Positions 50,697 through 58,829 of a stretch of DNA of 64,000 nucleotides are shown piece after piece (within the stretch, counting starts at the first letter, position 1; each line of letters opens with the position of its first letter). The notes under the pieces were generated by a model. It made no database searches. It worked only from the letters and a program-made list of their open reading frames with translations, and was not told where the DNA came from. The position numbers and the translations under genes were made by a program. Origin of the DNA: Virgifigura sp964551315. Lineage in GTDB: Bacteria; Pseudomonadota; Alphaproteobacteria; Dongiales; Dongiaceae. The DNA lies in the NCBI GenBank assembly GCA_964551315.1, contig CAZKCM010000001.1, positions 128,103 to 192,102 on the forward strand, written 5' to 3'.

Positions 50697-51331
50697 GATG
50701 ACCAATGTCCTTCCTGGTTGTCTGCGGGCGGGCCACCGCCGGCCGTCTCCTTCGGGCGGCAGGCCGGTTGTCTGCATCCGGCAGATCGATCGAATCCCCG
50801 TCAGCCCGCCGATCCCAAGTCCACGGGTGCGGTCAGATTCTTTCGCCAGTACCGCTCCCAGTACTCGGGCTTCCACCTCCAGGGCTGTTGCGAATCTTGC
50901 CTCTCGGACGACGAAACGGGCTCGGTTTCCGTCCGCCGTTCCGATCTCGCCCTTTCGGGCTCTTGCGAACCGCTCATCCGTCCTCCCGATGAAAGAACCG
51001 GCGCGCAGGCGCCGGGTAACGACGGCGTTAACCGTTCCGCGACGGAAAGGTTCCGATAAAAGGGCGCGCTTTATCTGTCGATCGAGTTGAGGAAGGCCGC
51101 GACGTCAGGAGTTCTGCGACCTTCACGGTCCGAGCATCAGAGTTATCCGACCCGGCGTGGGCGTTTGTTCTTTTCAACCTCTGCCCTTTGATCAATCAGC
51201 CGAGTAAAGGGGACAGGCTCCGCGAAAATCTTCGGACCGCCGACGGGAGGGTCTCTCCACGCCCGGCGCGATCAGGGCGGCGACCGGTGCACACGGCCGC
51301 CCCCGTATCCTCAGCCTGACGGCGTACCCGA
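50697..51331. other. 635-base gap with hairpins, no recognised gene
   Basis: Adjacent hairpins lie at 51035-51047 (TTCCG/CGGAA) and 51055-51075 (GATAAA/TTTATC, 9-base loop). Short frames exist on both strands without a ribosome site or family match. It separates the minus-strand glycine-zipper gene from the DUF2383-type gene, so it probably holds the promoter of the former and the end of the latter's transcript. Confidence 0.4.
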
Positions 51332-52147
51332 TCAGCTCCGCGGTGCTGCCGTCCGGCCCGCGTCGGCCCTTTCGCCGTAGCGCGACTGGGTCCCGGTTCC
51401 ATAACCGGTCTGGCCCGACGTGCCGTAGGCCGCCCCCCCATACCCGTAGCCGGTCCGGCCTTCCGCACCGTAACGGTAGCCGGCTTGGCGCCCCCTGCCG
51501 TATTCGGCCCGGCCGCCATATCCCGACGTCGCGCGCATGGACATCGTCAAGAGACATCCAACCACCAAGCCTATGCCGAAGGCCAGCGCCGTGCCCATCA
51601 TCGGGCGCTCGACAACGTAGCTTTCGACGCCGCCGAAGGTTCCCGCCTTGCCGCCGACGGGCACCTGGCCGCCCATGGACTCGATCATCGAGCGGAACCG
51701 CTCTCGCGCGTCGCGGATGCTCGCATGCTGGCGCTGGATGGTTTGTATGTCATCCTGCGACAGCATCATGCCGTGTAGGTTCGTCTTCAAGAACTTGTCA
51801 TAAGCCTCCTCGGCGTAGCTTTCGCCGCGGAAGACTTCCTGCAGGATCGACTGGCGATCGCCGCCGGTGATCGCGGATTTCAGGTTCACCCAGGTGCGAT
51901 GGGCAACACCGACCGCGCTTCCCTGGGGCGACGGGGGCGTGCCGCCGAGACGGCGAATGATCTGGTCGAGTTCGTTGGCCTGCTCCCCGCGCTCGCGCGA
52001 CAGATCGGAAAAGGTCGAACGGAGGTCGGCATCCTTAACGCTCTCGGCGCTTTGCTTGTAACCCTGTTCGCTGTTGCGGGCCTGAATCGCAAGTTCCTCG
52101 AGGCCCTTCAACAACTCCTTGCTATCAGATGAGGTCGCCTTGGCCAT
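51332..52147 (-). CDS. PA2169/DUF2383 four-helix protein with Gly/Tyr-rich tail
   Basis: A 271-residue protein. The ferritin-like DUF2383 bundle covers about residues 10-150 (LLKGLEELAIQARNSEQGYK, GESYAEEAYDKFLKTNL). One membrane helix follows at about 180-200 (MMGTALAFGIGLVVGCLLTM). The C-terminal about 70 residues are a low-complexity Gly/Tyr/Arg tail with repeats such as GYGGRAEYGRGRQAGYRY. The tail is not part of the usual family and looks intrinsically disordered. AAGGAGGGA just before ATG 52147 confirms the start. Function unknown; related genes are often stress-induced. Confidence 0.87.
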   Translation of the reverse strand: MAKATSSDSKELLKGLEELAIQARNSEQGYKQSAESVKDADLRSTFSDLSRERGEQANELDQIIRRLGGTPPSPQGSAVGVAHRTWVNLKSAITGGDRQSILQEVFRGESYAEEAYDKFLKTNLHGMMLSQDDIQTIQRQHASIRDARERFRSMIESMGGQVPVGGKAGTFGGVESYVVERPMMGTALAFGIGLVVGCLLTMSMRATSGYGGRAEYGRGRQAGYRYGAEGRTGYGYGGAAYGTSGQTGYGTGTQSRYGERADAGRTAAPRS

Positions 52148-52266
52148 TGCAGATCCCTCCTTGGAAATCACCAAATCTAACAGCCCGGCGATCGGGAAGT
52201 TCCCGTCCGGCCATAGCCATGCAGTTCTCGGGCGGGCGCGATCGTTCCGCCCCCGAAGACCGCGCC

Positions 52267-52289
52267 ATCGACCGACCGGTCGATTTTTC
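52267..52289 (+). terminator. Short stem-loop followed by T-run
   Basis: ATCGACC (52267-52273), loop GACC, GGTCGAT (52278-52284), then TTTTCT. It has the form of a small intrinsic terminator on the plus strand. No plus-strand gene ends here. Confidence 0.5.
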
Positions 52290-52457
52290 TTACGGCACGA
52301 CGGAACCAAATGGCCGGTGCGAAGTTTGTCATTGCGGGTCGTGTTTCGGACCGGCTGGGCATCGGACGCGCGAAAGCGGGTCCGAGGCGCCCACGGCTTC
52401 CCCCCAGGTCCCCTTCCGGAACAACGACCCGGCCCCGCTTCGGCGGGGCCTCCTTTT
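52290..52457 (+). ncRNA. Possible small RNA ending in a strong terminator
   Basis: The region between the stem-loop at 52267 and the terminator at 52431 contains no supported gene. It ends in an excellent plus-strand terminator that does not belong to any coding gene. It includes a C-rich stretch (CTTCCCCCCAGGTCCCCTT, about 52398-52416) that could pair with ribosome binding sites. The 5' end is unknown. The call rests mainly on the orphan terminator. Confidence 0.35.
52431..52457 (+). terminator. Rho-independent terminator, orphan
   Basis: Perfect 8-bp stem GGCCCCGC (52431-52438) with GCGGGGCC (52443-52450), loop TTCG, then TCCTTTTTT. It is a UUCG-type tetraloop terminator. It lies about 170 bases before the HWE kinase gene, on the same strand. 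Confidence 0.85.
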
Positions 52458-52626
52458 TTGGGTGGAAGAGATCTTCGCGAGGGAGGGTTCGCTGAATCGG
52501 CACCCCTTTCGCGTTACCCCAAGACGACGCGCCGTACCACCGCTCCCCGCCCTGTCAAGACGGAAGCCGCCGGACTAGGATGATGGGTACCGTGCCACGC
52601 CCGTCCCTCAAAGACGGACCGCGCCG

Positions 52627-55047
52627 ATGCCCGCTTCGTTGGCCACGCAGCCGGACGGTTTGAATGCCGGCCGAACCGTCCCGTTTCAGTGGACCGGATT
52701 CGCGGCTCTGCCGCAGCGCTCCCGCCTCTTCCTGCTGGCGGCGGCCGCGGCCCTGCCGATCCTGATCTTCTCGATCGCGCTGGTGATCCTCTTCGACCGG
52801 CAGCAGCAGCGATCCGTCGAGCAAATCCTTCGCCAGAATGCCCGGTCCATGCTGGCGGCCGTCGACCGGGAGATCGCCAACCACATCGCGACCCTCGAAG
52901 CCCTGGCAGCCTCGCCGAGCATCGAGGCCGGCGACATGCCGGCGTTCTACGGTCACGCGGAGCGGGTTCTGGGTGCGCGGAAGGACTGGCTGACCATACG
53001 CCTGATCGACGCCCGCACGCGCCGCCCGGTCGCCGACGTCGTGACGCCGCCGGGCCGAGCCCCGCTGCCCGCCCTGGAACCGGGAAGCATCGATGCCATC
53101 CTCCGCAACCGGCGCCCGCTGGTCGGCCCCCTCCATCGGCCCGCATCGGGCAGCGCCGAGCCATTCGTGATCGTCCATGTGCCGGTTCTGCGGGACGAAG
53201 CCGTCCTTCACATCCTCTCTGCCGCGGTGAAGGCGCGAACGCTTTCCCGGGTGCTGCTCGACCACGGCATCGGACAAGGGTGGGTCGGAACGGTTCTCGA
53301 CCAGAACAACCGGATCATCGGCCGCACCCGACGGCAGGACGACTTCGTCGGCATGGCGTCGACGCACTCGCCCTTCAGCGACGCAAACGGAACGGAGGAA
53401 AGCCTCCTCTTTACGATGACCAAGGAGGGGGAGAAGGTCTACACCGCCTTCCGCCGCTCTCCGTTCTCCGGCTGGACGGTGGCCGTCGGCGCGCCGGCGC
53501 ACGTCATCGAGGGGTCGCTGCGACGATCGTTGCTCGTCATCGCCGGCGGTGGCAGCGCGGCCCTCCTGATCGCCGTTTCTCTGGCGGCGCTTCTAACCCA
53601 CAACATCGCCAGCCGGCAGGAGGCCGAGCGACGGCTGGCGGCCGTCGAGGCGGAGCAGGCCGCCGAACGCCGTCTCGCCGACATCGCCGCCAACTTTCCG
53701 GGCGTCATATACCGCCGCGTGCTGCGGCCGGATGGCAGCGTCTTCTATCCTTATGCGAGTCACGCCGTCGAAAGCCTCGTCGGCCTGCGACCGGCCGACG
53801 TCAAGGACCCTCTCTCGATCGAGGAATTCGCGCGACGCCACATCCATCCCGAGGACGCGCCGCGCTGGCGCGAGGCCATCCGCGCCTCGGCCCGGACGCT
53901 GGCCCCCTATGACCTGGAAGGGCGGATCATTGATGCGCAGGGCCGGACGCGCTGGCTGCGGACCGTCACGCGGGCGCACCGGGGAGCGGACGGATCGGTG
54001 ATCTGGGACGGCGTGGTGCTCGAAATCACAGACCTGAAGCAGGCCGAGGAGGCCCTGCGGCAGCGGGAGGAGCATCTGCGCCTCGCCCTGCGCGGCGCCC
54101 AGGCCGGGGCCTGGGTCTGGGACATGGTTCAGGACCGGCTCGTCTGGTCCGAGGAGGTGTACGACATCTATGGCCTGGACCCGAAGCAAACGACGCCCTC
54201 GCTCGCGGCACGGCTGACTCGCATCGACCCCGAGGACTGGCCGAAGATCCAGCAGGCGCTTCGGCATACGCTTGCCGAGCGACGACGCGACTACCAGTCC
54301 GAGTACCGGATCCGTCACCCGAAGAGAGGCCTGCGCTGGCTCCTGACGACGGGCCAGGTCACCTATGGCCGGAACGGCCGGCCCACCCGGCTGTCCGGCA
54401 TCACCATGGACGTGACCGAGCGCAAGCAGGCGGAGGAACACCAGAAGCTGCTCATGGCCGAGCTCAACCACCGGGTCAAGAACACGCTGGCGGTGGTCCA
54501 GTCGATCGCCGCCCAGACCCTGCGCCGCACCACGTCGCTGGAGGGCTTCGCCGAGTCCTTCAATGGCCGGCTGCGCGCTTTGGCCACGGCTCACAGCCTG
54601 CTGACCCGCGGCAACTGGCGCTCGGCGGGTCTGGAAAAGCTCGTGCAGGAGGCGCTCAAGGCGCATGGTACGGGCCGGGGCGCGTTCGAAACCCGGGGTC
54701 CGGAGCTGGACCTCTCGCCGAAACAGACGCTGGCGCTGAGCCTCGTGCTGCACGAACTGGCCACGAACGCCGCCAAGTATGGGGCGTTGTCACGGCGGTC
54801 CGGCCGGGTGGATATCCACTGGGAGATCCTGGCGGGAAACGGGAGCGGAACGCTGCGGCTCGGCTGGGTCGAGCGCGGTGGGCCGCCCGCGAAGCAGCCA
54901 CAGGCAAAGGGGTTCGGGACAACGCTGATCCAGCGGTTGGTCTCCTACGACCTCGACGGCGCCTTCGATGTCACCTACGAGCCCGACGGGCTTCGCTGCG
55001 AGATCGTCATTCCCTGGACCCGGGGGGCGGCGCAGGTCTTCGTCTGA
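52627..55047 (+). CDS. HWE-family sensor histidine kinase with Cache-like sensor and PAS domains
   Basis: An 806-residue membrane sensor. The first membrane helix is near residues 36-58 and the second near 300-323; the roughly 240 residues between them form a Cache-type periplasmic sensor. Two PAS domains follow (about 345-475 and 485-600). The HWE phospho-acceptor region is LLMAELNHRVKNTLAVVQSI with His615. The ATPase domain has ELATNAAKYGALSRRSG and the family's LRLGWVERGGPP (the W-x-E of the name). No response regulator is encoded nearby, so it is an orphan. Such kinases are frequent in alphaproteobacteria and feed general stress or chemotaxis-like outputs. It overlaps the convergent gene at its 3' end by about 41 bases. 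Confidence 0.9.
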   Translation: MPASLATQPDGLNAGRTVPFQWTGFAALPQRSRLFLLAAAAALPILIFSIALVILFDRQQQRSVEQILRQNARSMLAAVDREIANHIATLEALAASPSIEAGDMPAFYGHAERVLGARKDWLTIRLIDARTRRPVADVVTPPGRAPLPALEPGSIDAILRNRRPLVGPLHRPASGSAEPFVIVHVPVLRDEAVLHILSAAVKARTLSRVLLDHGIGQGWVGTVLDQNNRIIGRTRRQDDFVGMASTHSPFSDANGTEESLLFTMTKEGEKVYTAFRRSPFSGWTVAVGAPAHVIEGSLRRSLLVIAGGGSAALLIAVSLAALLTHNIASRQEAERRLAAVEAEQAAERRLADIAANFPGVIYRRVLRPDGSVFYPYASHAVESLVGLRPADVKDPLSIEEFARRHIHPEDAPRWREAIRASARTLAPYDLEGRIIDAQGRTRWLRTVTRAHRGADGSVIWDGVVLEITDLKQAEEALRQREEHLRLALRGAQAGAWVWDMVQDRLVWSEEVYDIYGLDPKQTTPSLAARLTRIDPEDWPKIQQALRHTLAERRRDYQSEYRIRHPKRGLRWLLTTGQVTYGRNGRPTRLSGITMDVTERKQAEEHQKLLMAELNHRVKNTLAVVQSIAAQTLRRTTSLEGFAESFNGRLRALATAHSLLTRGNWRSAGLEKLVQEALKAHGTGRGAFETRGPELDLSPKQTLALSLVLHELATNAAKYGALSRRSGRVDIHWEILAGNGSGTLRLGWVERGGPPAKQPQAKGFGTTLIQRLVSYDLDGAFDVTYEPDGLRCEIVIPWTRGAAQVFV

Positions 55048-55357
55048 GCGGTTCGGGCCACGAAGCGCCGAACGGTCCGCGCCCGAAGCCGGTGTCGTCA
55101 AGCGATGAGCGTTGGACGACGAAGTCGTCGCCCGCTTCCGGGATCCTCGGAAAGGACCCGTTGATCACCATGAAGCCGCGCTCTCTCCGGTAATCGGCAA
55201 CGCGGGCGGAGAACCGCACGAGCTCGCCGGTGAGAAACAGCAGCCGCCCGCCGGCATAGAAACTGTCGGGCTTGCCGGCGAGCGTCGTTTCGAAGGCATC
55301 CGGCTTCGGGTCCCGCCCGACGACCTTTCCCGCAGTCTCCTCGATGGTCGCCGCCAT
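55007..55357 (-). CDS. Hypothetical protein, 116 residues
   Basis: ATG 55357 has CGGAGAGG just upstream. The product is soluble. It starts MAATIEETAGKVVGRDPKPD and contains SFYAGGRLLFLTGELVRFSA and a proline/arginine-rich end. The segment FLTGELVRFSARVADYRRER looks like a compact alpha/beta domain, but no family is recognised. Its last 41 bases overlap the kinase gene on the other strand. The FNR-type palindrome at 55477 lies about 120 bases upstream and may control it. Confidence 0.55.
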   Translation of the reverse strand: MAATIEETAGKVVGRDPKPDAFETTLAGKPDSFYAGGRLLFLTGELVRFSARVADYRRERGFMVINGSFPRIPEAGDDFVVQRSSLDDTGFGRGPFGASWPEPLRRRPAPPPGSRE

Positions 55358-55476
55358 GCTGCCTCTCCGCGGTTCCGATTGTCGTGATCCTTCTTGACCA
55401 AGACAGGGATAGGGGGCCCGCGGGTGGACCGCCACCGGTTTGCTGGCTCCCGCGGCGTACGACCGACGGCCCCTTC

Positions 55477-55494
55477 CCTTGACCGCGGTCAAGG
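55477..55494. promoter_or_regulatory. FNR/NnrR-type palindrome, site A
   Basis: CCTTGACCGCGGTCAAGG: half-sites TTGAC and GTCAA with 4 bases between, and a perfect 18-base palindrome overall. It lies between the divergent hypothetical gene (55357) and the AhpD-like gene (55669). The TTGAC-N4-GTCAA form is typical of nitric-oxide- or oxygen-responsive CRP/FNR regulators. Confidence 0.7.
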
Positions 55495-55668
55495 CGCGAC
55501 GACGGGCGCGCGTGCAAGCTGGCCTTGCGCGTGAATGGGAACGGGAGAGACTGTGCCGGCCGGTGCGATCGGCGGGGGGCGCGCGGTCGACTCGCGAGGA
55601 GACGCGACATTCGCCGCAGGGACCAATACCATGCACAGGTCCAGGACCGAAGACGCCGGCAGGGAACC

Positions 55669-56034
55669 ATGTACACCGATTGGAACAAGCTGATCGCCGA
55701 AGTGTCGGGGCCGTTGCGCGATCTGCGCGGCGGCGCGCCGGAGGTGATGAAGGGCTTCTCCGCGATCGCCCAGGCGGCGCTCAAGGGCGACGCCCTCGAC
55801 GGCAAGACGAAGGAACTGATCGCCCTCGCCATCAGCGTCGCCATCCGCTGCGACGACTGCATCGCCTTCCACGCCAAGGCCGCCGTCGACCGGGGCGCGA
55901 CGCGCGAGGAGGTGCTCGAGACCCTTGGCATGGCGATCTACATGGGCGCAGGCCCGGCGACCATGTACGCGAGCCACGCCATCGAAGCCTTCGATCAGTT
56001 CCAAACCACCCGGCAGGGCAAATCCACCGGCTGA
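55669..56034 (+). CDS. AhpD-like carboxymuconolactone decarboxylase family protein
   Basis: A 121-residue protein of the AhpD-like alkylhydroperoxidase fold. The active-site CxxC with its His is in AIRCDDCIAFHAKAAVDRGA, and GATREEVLETLGMAIYMGAG is the typical second helix pair. ATG 55669 is followed by MYTDWNKLIAEVSGPLRDLR. The thiol pair suggests peroxidase or disulfide-reductase activity. It lies 177 bases downstream of the FNR-type site A and upstream of moeA, which suggests a link with anaerobic or nitrosative stress. Confidence 0.88.
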   Translation: MYTDWNKLIAEVSGPLRDLRGGAPEVMKGFSAIAQAALKGDALDGKTKELIALAISVAIRCDDCIAFHAKAAVDRGATREEVLETLGMAIYMGAGPATMYASHAIEAFDQFQTTRQGKSTG

Positions 56035-56185
56035 CGGGTTTCGCCTGCCCCGTCCCGGCACGCCCGCCACGCGGCCGCAAGATCGCCGGATCCCACGGAG
56101 CGGTGATGGCATGAAGGCGCCCGTGCTCCGGTCCTCCGGCTCTCTGGCGATCGGGGAAGGACGAAGGCGACAAGGACCGCACCGA

Positions 56186-57511
56186 ATGAAGCACAAGGAC
56201 GCACAGGCCGGGGGCCAGACGAAGGAGCTGCTCCCCTCCCACCACCCGGACCCGCGCACCGTCGCGGGCAAGGCGCGTCTCCATGATCGGAGACCTGCCC
56301 TGCTTCCGGTCGACATCGCCCTCGAAAAGGGGTTGGCGATGGCGCGCGCCGTCGCCGAAACCGAGCGGGTCGATCTCGAGCACGCGACCAATCGCGTCCT
56401 GGCGCAAGCGCTGATCGCGCAGGCGCCGCTGCCGCGCTTCGACTACAGCGCGATGGACGGCTACGCCGTTCGGTCGGCAGACCTGGCGGGCGACATGCCG
56501 CTGAGCCTGAAGGTCGTCGGCCGGATCGCGGCCGGCGACCGCGGCAGCGACCAGGTGATGCCGCCCGAACCCGCGGCCGTGCGAATCCTGACGGGCGCGC
56601 CGATCCCGAGCGGCGCCGATGCCGTCGTCGCCCAGGAAGACGTCGAGCGGCGGGACGACAGCATCGTCCTGTCTCGCGCGCCGCGGCCGGGCGAGAACAT
56701 CCGACCGTGCGGCGAGGACGCGCGGCCGGGCGACGTGTTGCTCGAGGCCGGCACCCTGCTTGGTCCCCGGGAAATCGGCGTTGCAGCATCCGCCGGCCGT
56801 TGGGAGCTCGAGGTCTTCCGCAAGGTTCGCGTCGCCGTGTTCTCCACCGGATCCGAACTGCGCCGCCCCGGAGAGACGCTTTTCCCCGGCGAGATCTACG
56901 AGTCGAACCGCTTCATGCTGCGGAGCCTCCTCGAAAGGCCGTGGATCGACCTCCTCGATCTCGGCTCTTGTCCGGACGATCCTTGCGCGCTGCTGGCCCG
57001 CATGCGGAGCGCGGCGGCACAGGCCGACGTCGTCCTCAGCACAGGCGGCGTTTCCGTGGGCGACGAGGACCACATGCCCGCCGTCGTCCGCCGTTGCGGC
57101 GGCAGGCTGGTCGTGCTCAACGTCGCGATCAAGCCGGGAAAGCCGCTGACGCTGGGCCACCTCGGACACGTTCTCTATGTCGGCCTGCCCGGGAATCCCG
57201 CCGCCGTCTTCACGACGTTCTGCGTCGTCGTCGAAGACCTGCTGCGCGCCCTGGCCGGCCTGGGCCGACGGCGATCGCCGGTCTCGCCGGCGGTCGCGGA
57301 TTTCGACCTGACCTGTCGGCCGGGTCGGCACCTCTATCTGCCCGCATGCCGAACGGGCCGCACCGCGGAGGGCGTGCCGGTGCTGCGCCTGTTGCCGAAC
57401 GCCAATTCGGGAAAGGTCGTGCTCCTCAGCAAGGCGGAGGGGTTCGCCGTCATCGACCCGAGATGCGAGATCGTCCGGCCGGGCGATCCGGTGGGCTGGT
57501 TCCCCCTTTAG
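56186..57511 (+). CDS. moeA: Molybdopterin molybdenumtransferase
   Basis: About 441 residues. It inserts molybdate into adenylylated molybdopterin, the last general step of molybdenum cofactor synthesis, needed by the nitrate reductase encoded nearby. Key motifs are PRFDYSAMDGYAVR (MoeA start of domain), RILTGAPIPSGADAVVAQED, DVVLSTGGVSVGDEDHMPAV and GLPGNPAAVFTTFCVVVE. An unusual extension of about 40 residues, rich in His and Lys, precedes LLPVDIALEKGLAMARAVAE. ATG 56111 would lengthen it further; ATG 56186 has AAGGA upstream. Confidence 0.9.
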   Translation: MKHKDAQAGGQTKELLPSHHPDPRTVAGKARLHDRRPALLPVDIALEKGLAMARAVAETERVDLEHATNRVLAQALIAQAPLPRFDYSAMDGYAVRSADLAGDMPLSLKVVGRIAAGDRGSDQVMPPEPAAVRILTGAPIPSGADAVVAQEDVERRDDSIVLSRAPRPGENIRPCGEDARPGDVLLEAGTLLGPREIGVAASAGRWELEVFRKVRVAVFSTGSELRRPGETLFPGEIYESNRFMLRSLLERPWIDLLDLGSCPDDPCALLARMRSAAAQADVVLSTGGVSVGDEDHMPAVVRRCGGRLVVLNVAIKPGKPLTLGHLGHVLYVGLPGNPAAVFTTFCVVVEDLLRALAGLGRRRSPVSPAVADFDLTCRPGRHLYLPACRTGRTAEGVPVLRLLPNANSGKVVLLSKAEGFAVIDPRCEIVRPGDPVGWFPL

Positions 57512-57543
57512 CGCCGCCGTCCATGACGCGCCGGCCGCGCCCT

Positions 57544-57561
57544 CTTTGCGCACGCGCAAAG
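57544..57561 (+). promoter_or_regulatory. FNR/NnrR-type palindrome, site B
   Basis: CTTTGCGCACGCGCAAAG: half-sites TTGCG and CGCAA four bases apart, with 8-bp arms and a 2-base centre. It is 64 bases upstream of the DUF1858/DUF2249 gene, a position fitting activation by a CRP/FNR-family regulator. The TTGCG form resembles NnrR-type boxes, from memory. Confidence 0.65.
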
Positions 57562-57624
57562 ACGGAAGCGCGCATCTCGGCTATCTGATGTCATCCGCTA
57601 CTCCGCTCAGAGGGGAGAACTCCG

Positions 57625-58185
57625 ATGCCGCCGCAAGCCGTCACGGCCGACACGCTTCTCGCGGATGCGCTCATGGCAGACGAAGATCTCTACGCCCGCT
57701 TCACGGCGTACTGTCCGGTCTTCCGCAGGTTCGCCCGCGTTCTTCTGCGCGAGGACACCGCCAACCGGCTCCGTCTCGCCGACATCGCCAATATGGTCGG
57801 CGTCCCCGCCTCCGATCTCGTCGCGATCGCCCATGGCGCCGAGGTGCCGCCGCCTCAGCCAGCCGCCGACCCGGTGGATCCGCCGACGCGGCCCGCCTGG
57901 CTGGAAGGGGAGAACGGAGGGCCGCAGCACATGTACCGGCTCGACGTGCGCCCAATGCTCGAGAGCGGTCACGAGCCGCTGCCGGACATCCTGCGGACGA
58001 CCGACAGGCTGGTCCCGGGCGAGATCCTCGCGCTCGACGCGACGTTCCATCCCGTGCCGCTGCGCCGCCTCCTCGGGAGCTACGGCTACGCCTCCTACGC
58101 CGAAAGCCTGTCGCCCGACCACTGGCGCGTCTTCTTCCGCCGGGAGGCGATACCGGGCTGCACCTGCGGTCGCGGCGAGCAATAG
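57625..58185 (+). CDS. DUF1858/DUF2249 two-domain protein
   Basis: A 186-residue soluble protein. The N-terminal DUF1858-like domain (about residues 5-75) includes DTANRLRLADIANMVGVPAS and has one Cys in AYCPVFRRFARVLL. A Pro-rich linker follows. The C-terminal DUF2249 domain runs from about 100 (MYRLDVRPMLESGHEPLPDI) to the Cys-containing end GCTCGRGEQ. Both domains are common near nitrogen-oxide and hybrid-cluster-protein genes. No reaction known. GGGGAGAA precedes the ATG, and site B lies in front of it. Its place between moeA and the nar genes supports a role in nitrate or nitrite respiration. Confidence 0.83.
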   Translation: MPPQAVTADTLLADALMADEDLYARFTAYCPVFRRFARVLLREDTANRLRLADIANMVGVPASDLVAIAHGAEVPPPQPAADPVDPPTRPAWLEGENGGPQHMYRLDVRPMLESGHEPLPDILRTTDRLVPGEILALDATFHPVPLRRLLGSYGYASYAESLSPDHWRVFFRREAIPGCTCGRGEQ

Positions 58186-58309
58186 CCGCACGCCGGGGCT
58201 CCCCTCCGGCCGATAGATCGACGCCCGAGCGCGGCAGCGGCCGCCCAGGGGAGCGACGCGGATCAACGATCGTCACGTCAATTGCCCCGGGCACTGAGTG
58301 TGCCACGGT

Positions 58310-58323
58310 TTGACTCTCGTCAA
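58310..58323 (+). promoter_or_regulatory. FNR/NnrR-type palindrome, site C
   Basis: TTGACTCTCGTCAA: half-sites TTGAC and GTCAA four bases apart. It lies 71 bases upstream of the small secreted protein gene at 58394. Same form as site A. Confidence 0.68.
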
Positions 58324-58393
58324 GGCCCCCGCGGTCCACCCGGATTATATTTCGGTTTTTGCCGCGCAATCACCCGAACGAGGGAGGATGCCC

Positions 58394-58651
58394 ATGCGGT
58401 TCCAGAATCTGTACGCCGGAGCGGCCCTGCTCGTTGTCGCGGCCCTGTCCGGGACGATCGAGGCGCAGACCGGCGTCCCGCTTGGGCGGGCGCACCTCGA
58501 CCCAACGGCCGCGCCCGGCGGGCGTTACATCCAGGATCGGGCGAACGGCCCATCGGACGTAGGCCGGCCGCACGGCGCCATCGATCATATCGCCGCCATC
58601 GGCGGCGCGGCATCGCTTCCATCGGTCGATCGCAATCGACCGCGACGCTGA
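58394..58651 (+). CDS. Small exported protein, 85 residues
   Basis: ATG 58394 has AGGGAGGA seven bases upstream. A signal peptide (MRFQNLYAGAALLVVAALSG, cleavage near EAQTG) is followed by about 60 polar residues without Cys, rich in Gly, Pro and Arg. There is no recognisable domain. The palindrome of site C lies 71 bases upstream. Position next to the nar cluster and the likely regulator site suggest expression under anaerobic or nitrosative conditions. No homology known to me. Confidence 0.6.
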   Translation: MRFQNLYAGAALLVVAALSGTIEAQTGVPLGRAHLDPTAAPGGRYIQDRANGPSDVGRPHGAIDHIAAIGGAASLPSVDRNRPRR

Positions 58652-58829
58652 CGGTCACCTCGGCCCCGCCGAAAGCCGGCCAGGAACAAGCCGAGCTCGA
58701 CGACGAGAAGCGGGAGAACCGCGTACGGGCCGCGGGGCAGGTTCCGGCCCCGCGGCGCCTTACCCGCTTTCGGCCTCACCGCCGGAGGTGCCCCTCGAAG
58801 GCGAGCGTCAAGGCCGAGAGAGAATGTGC

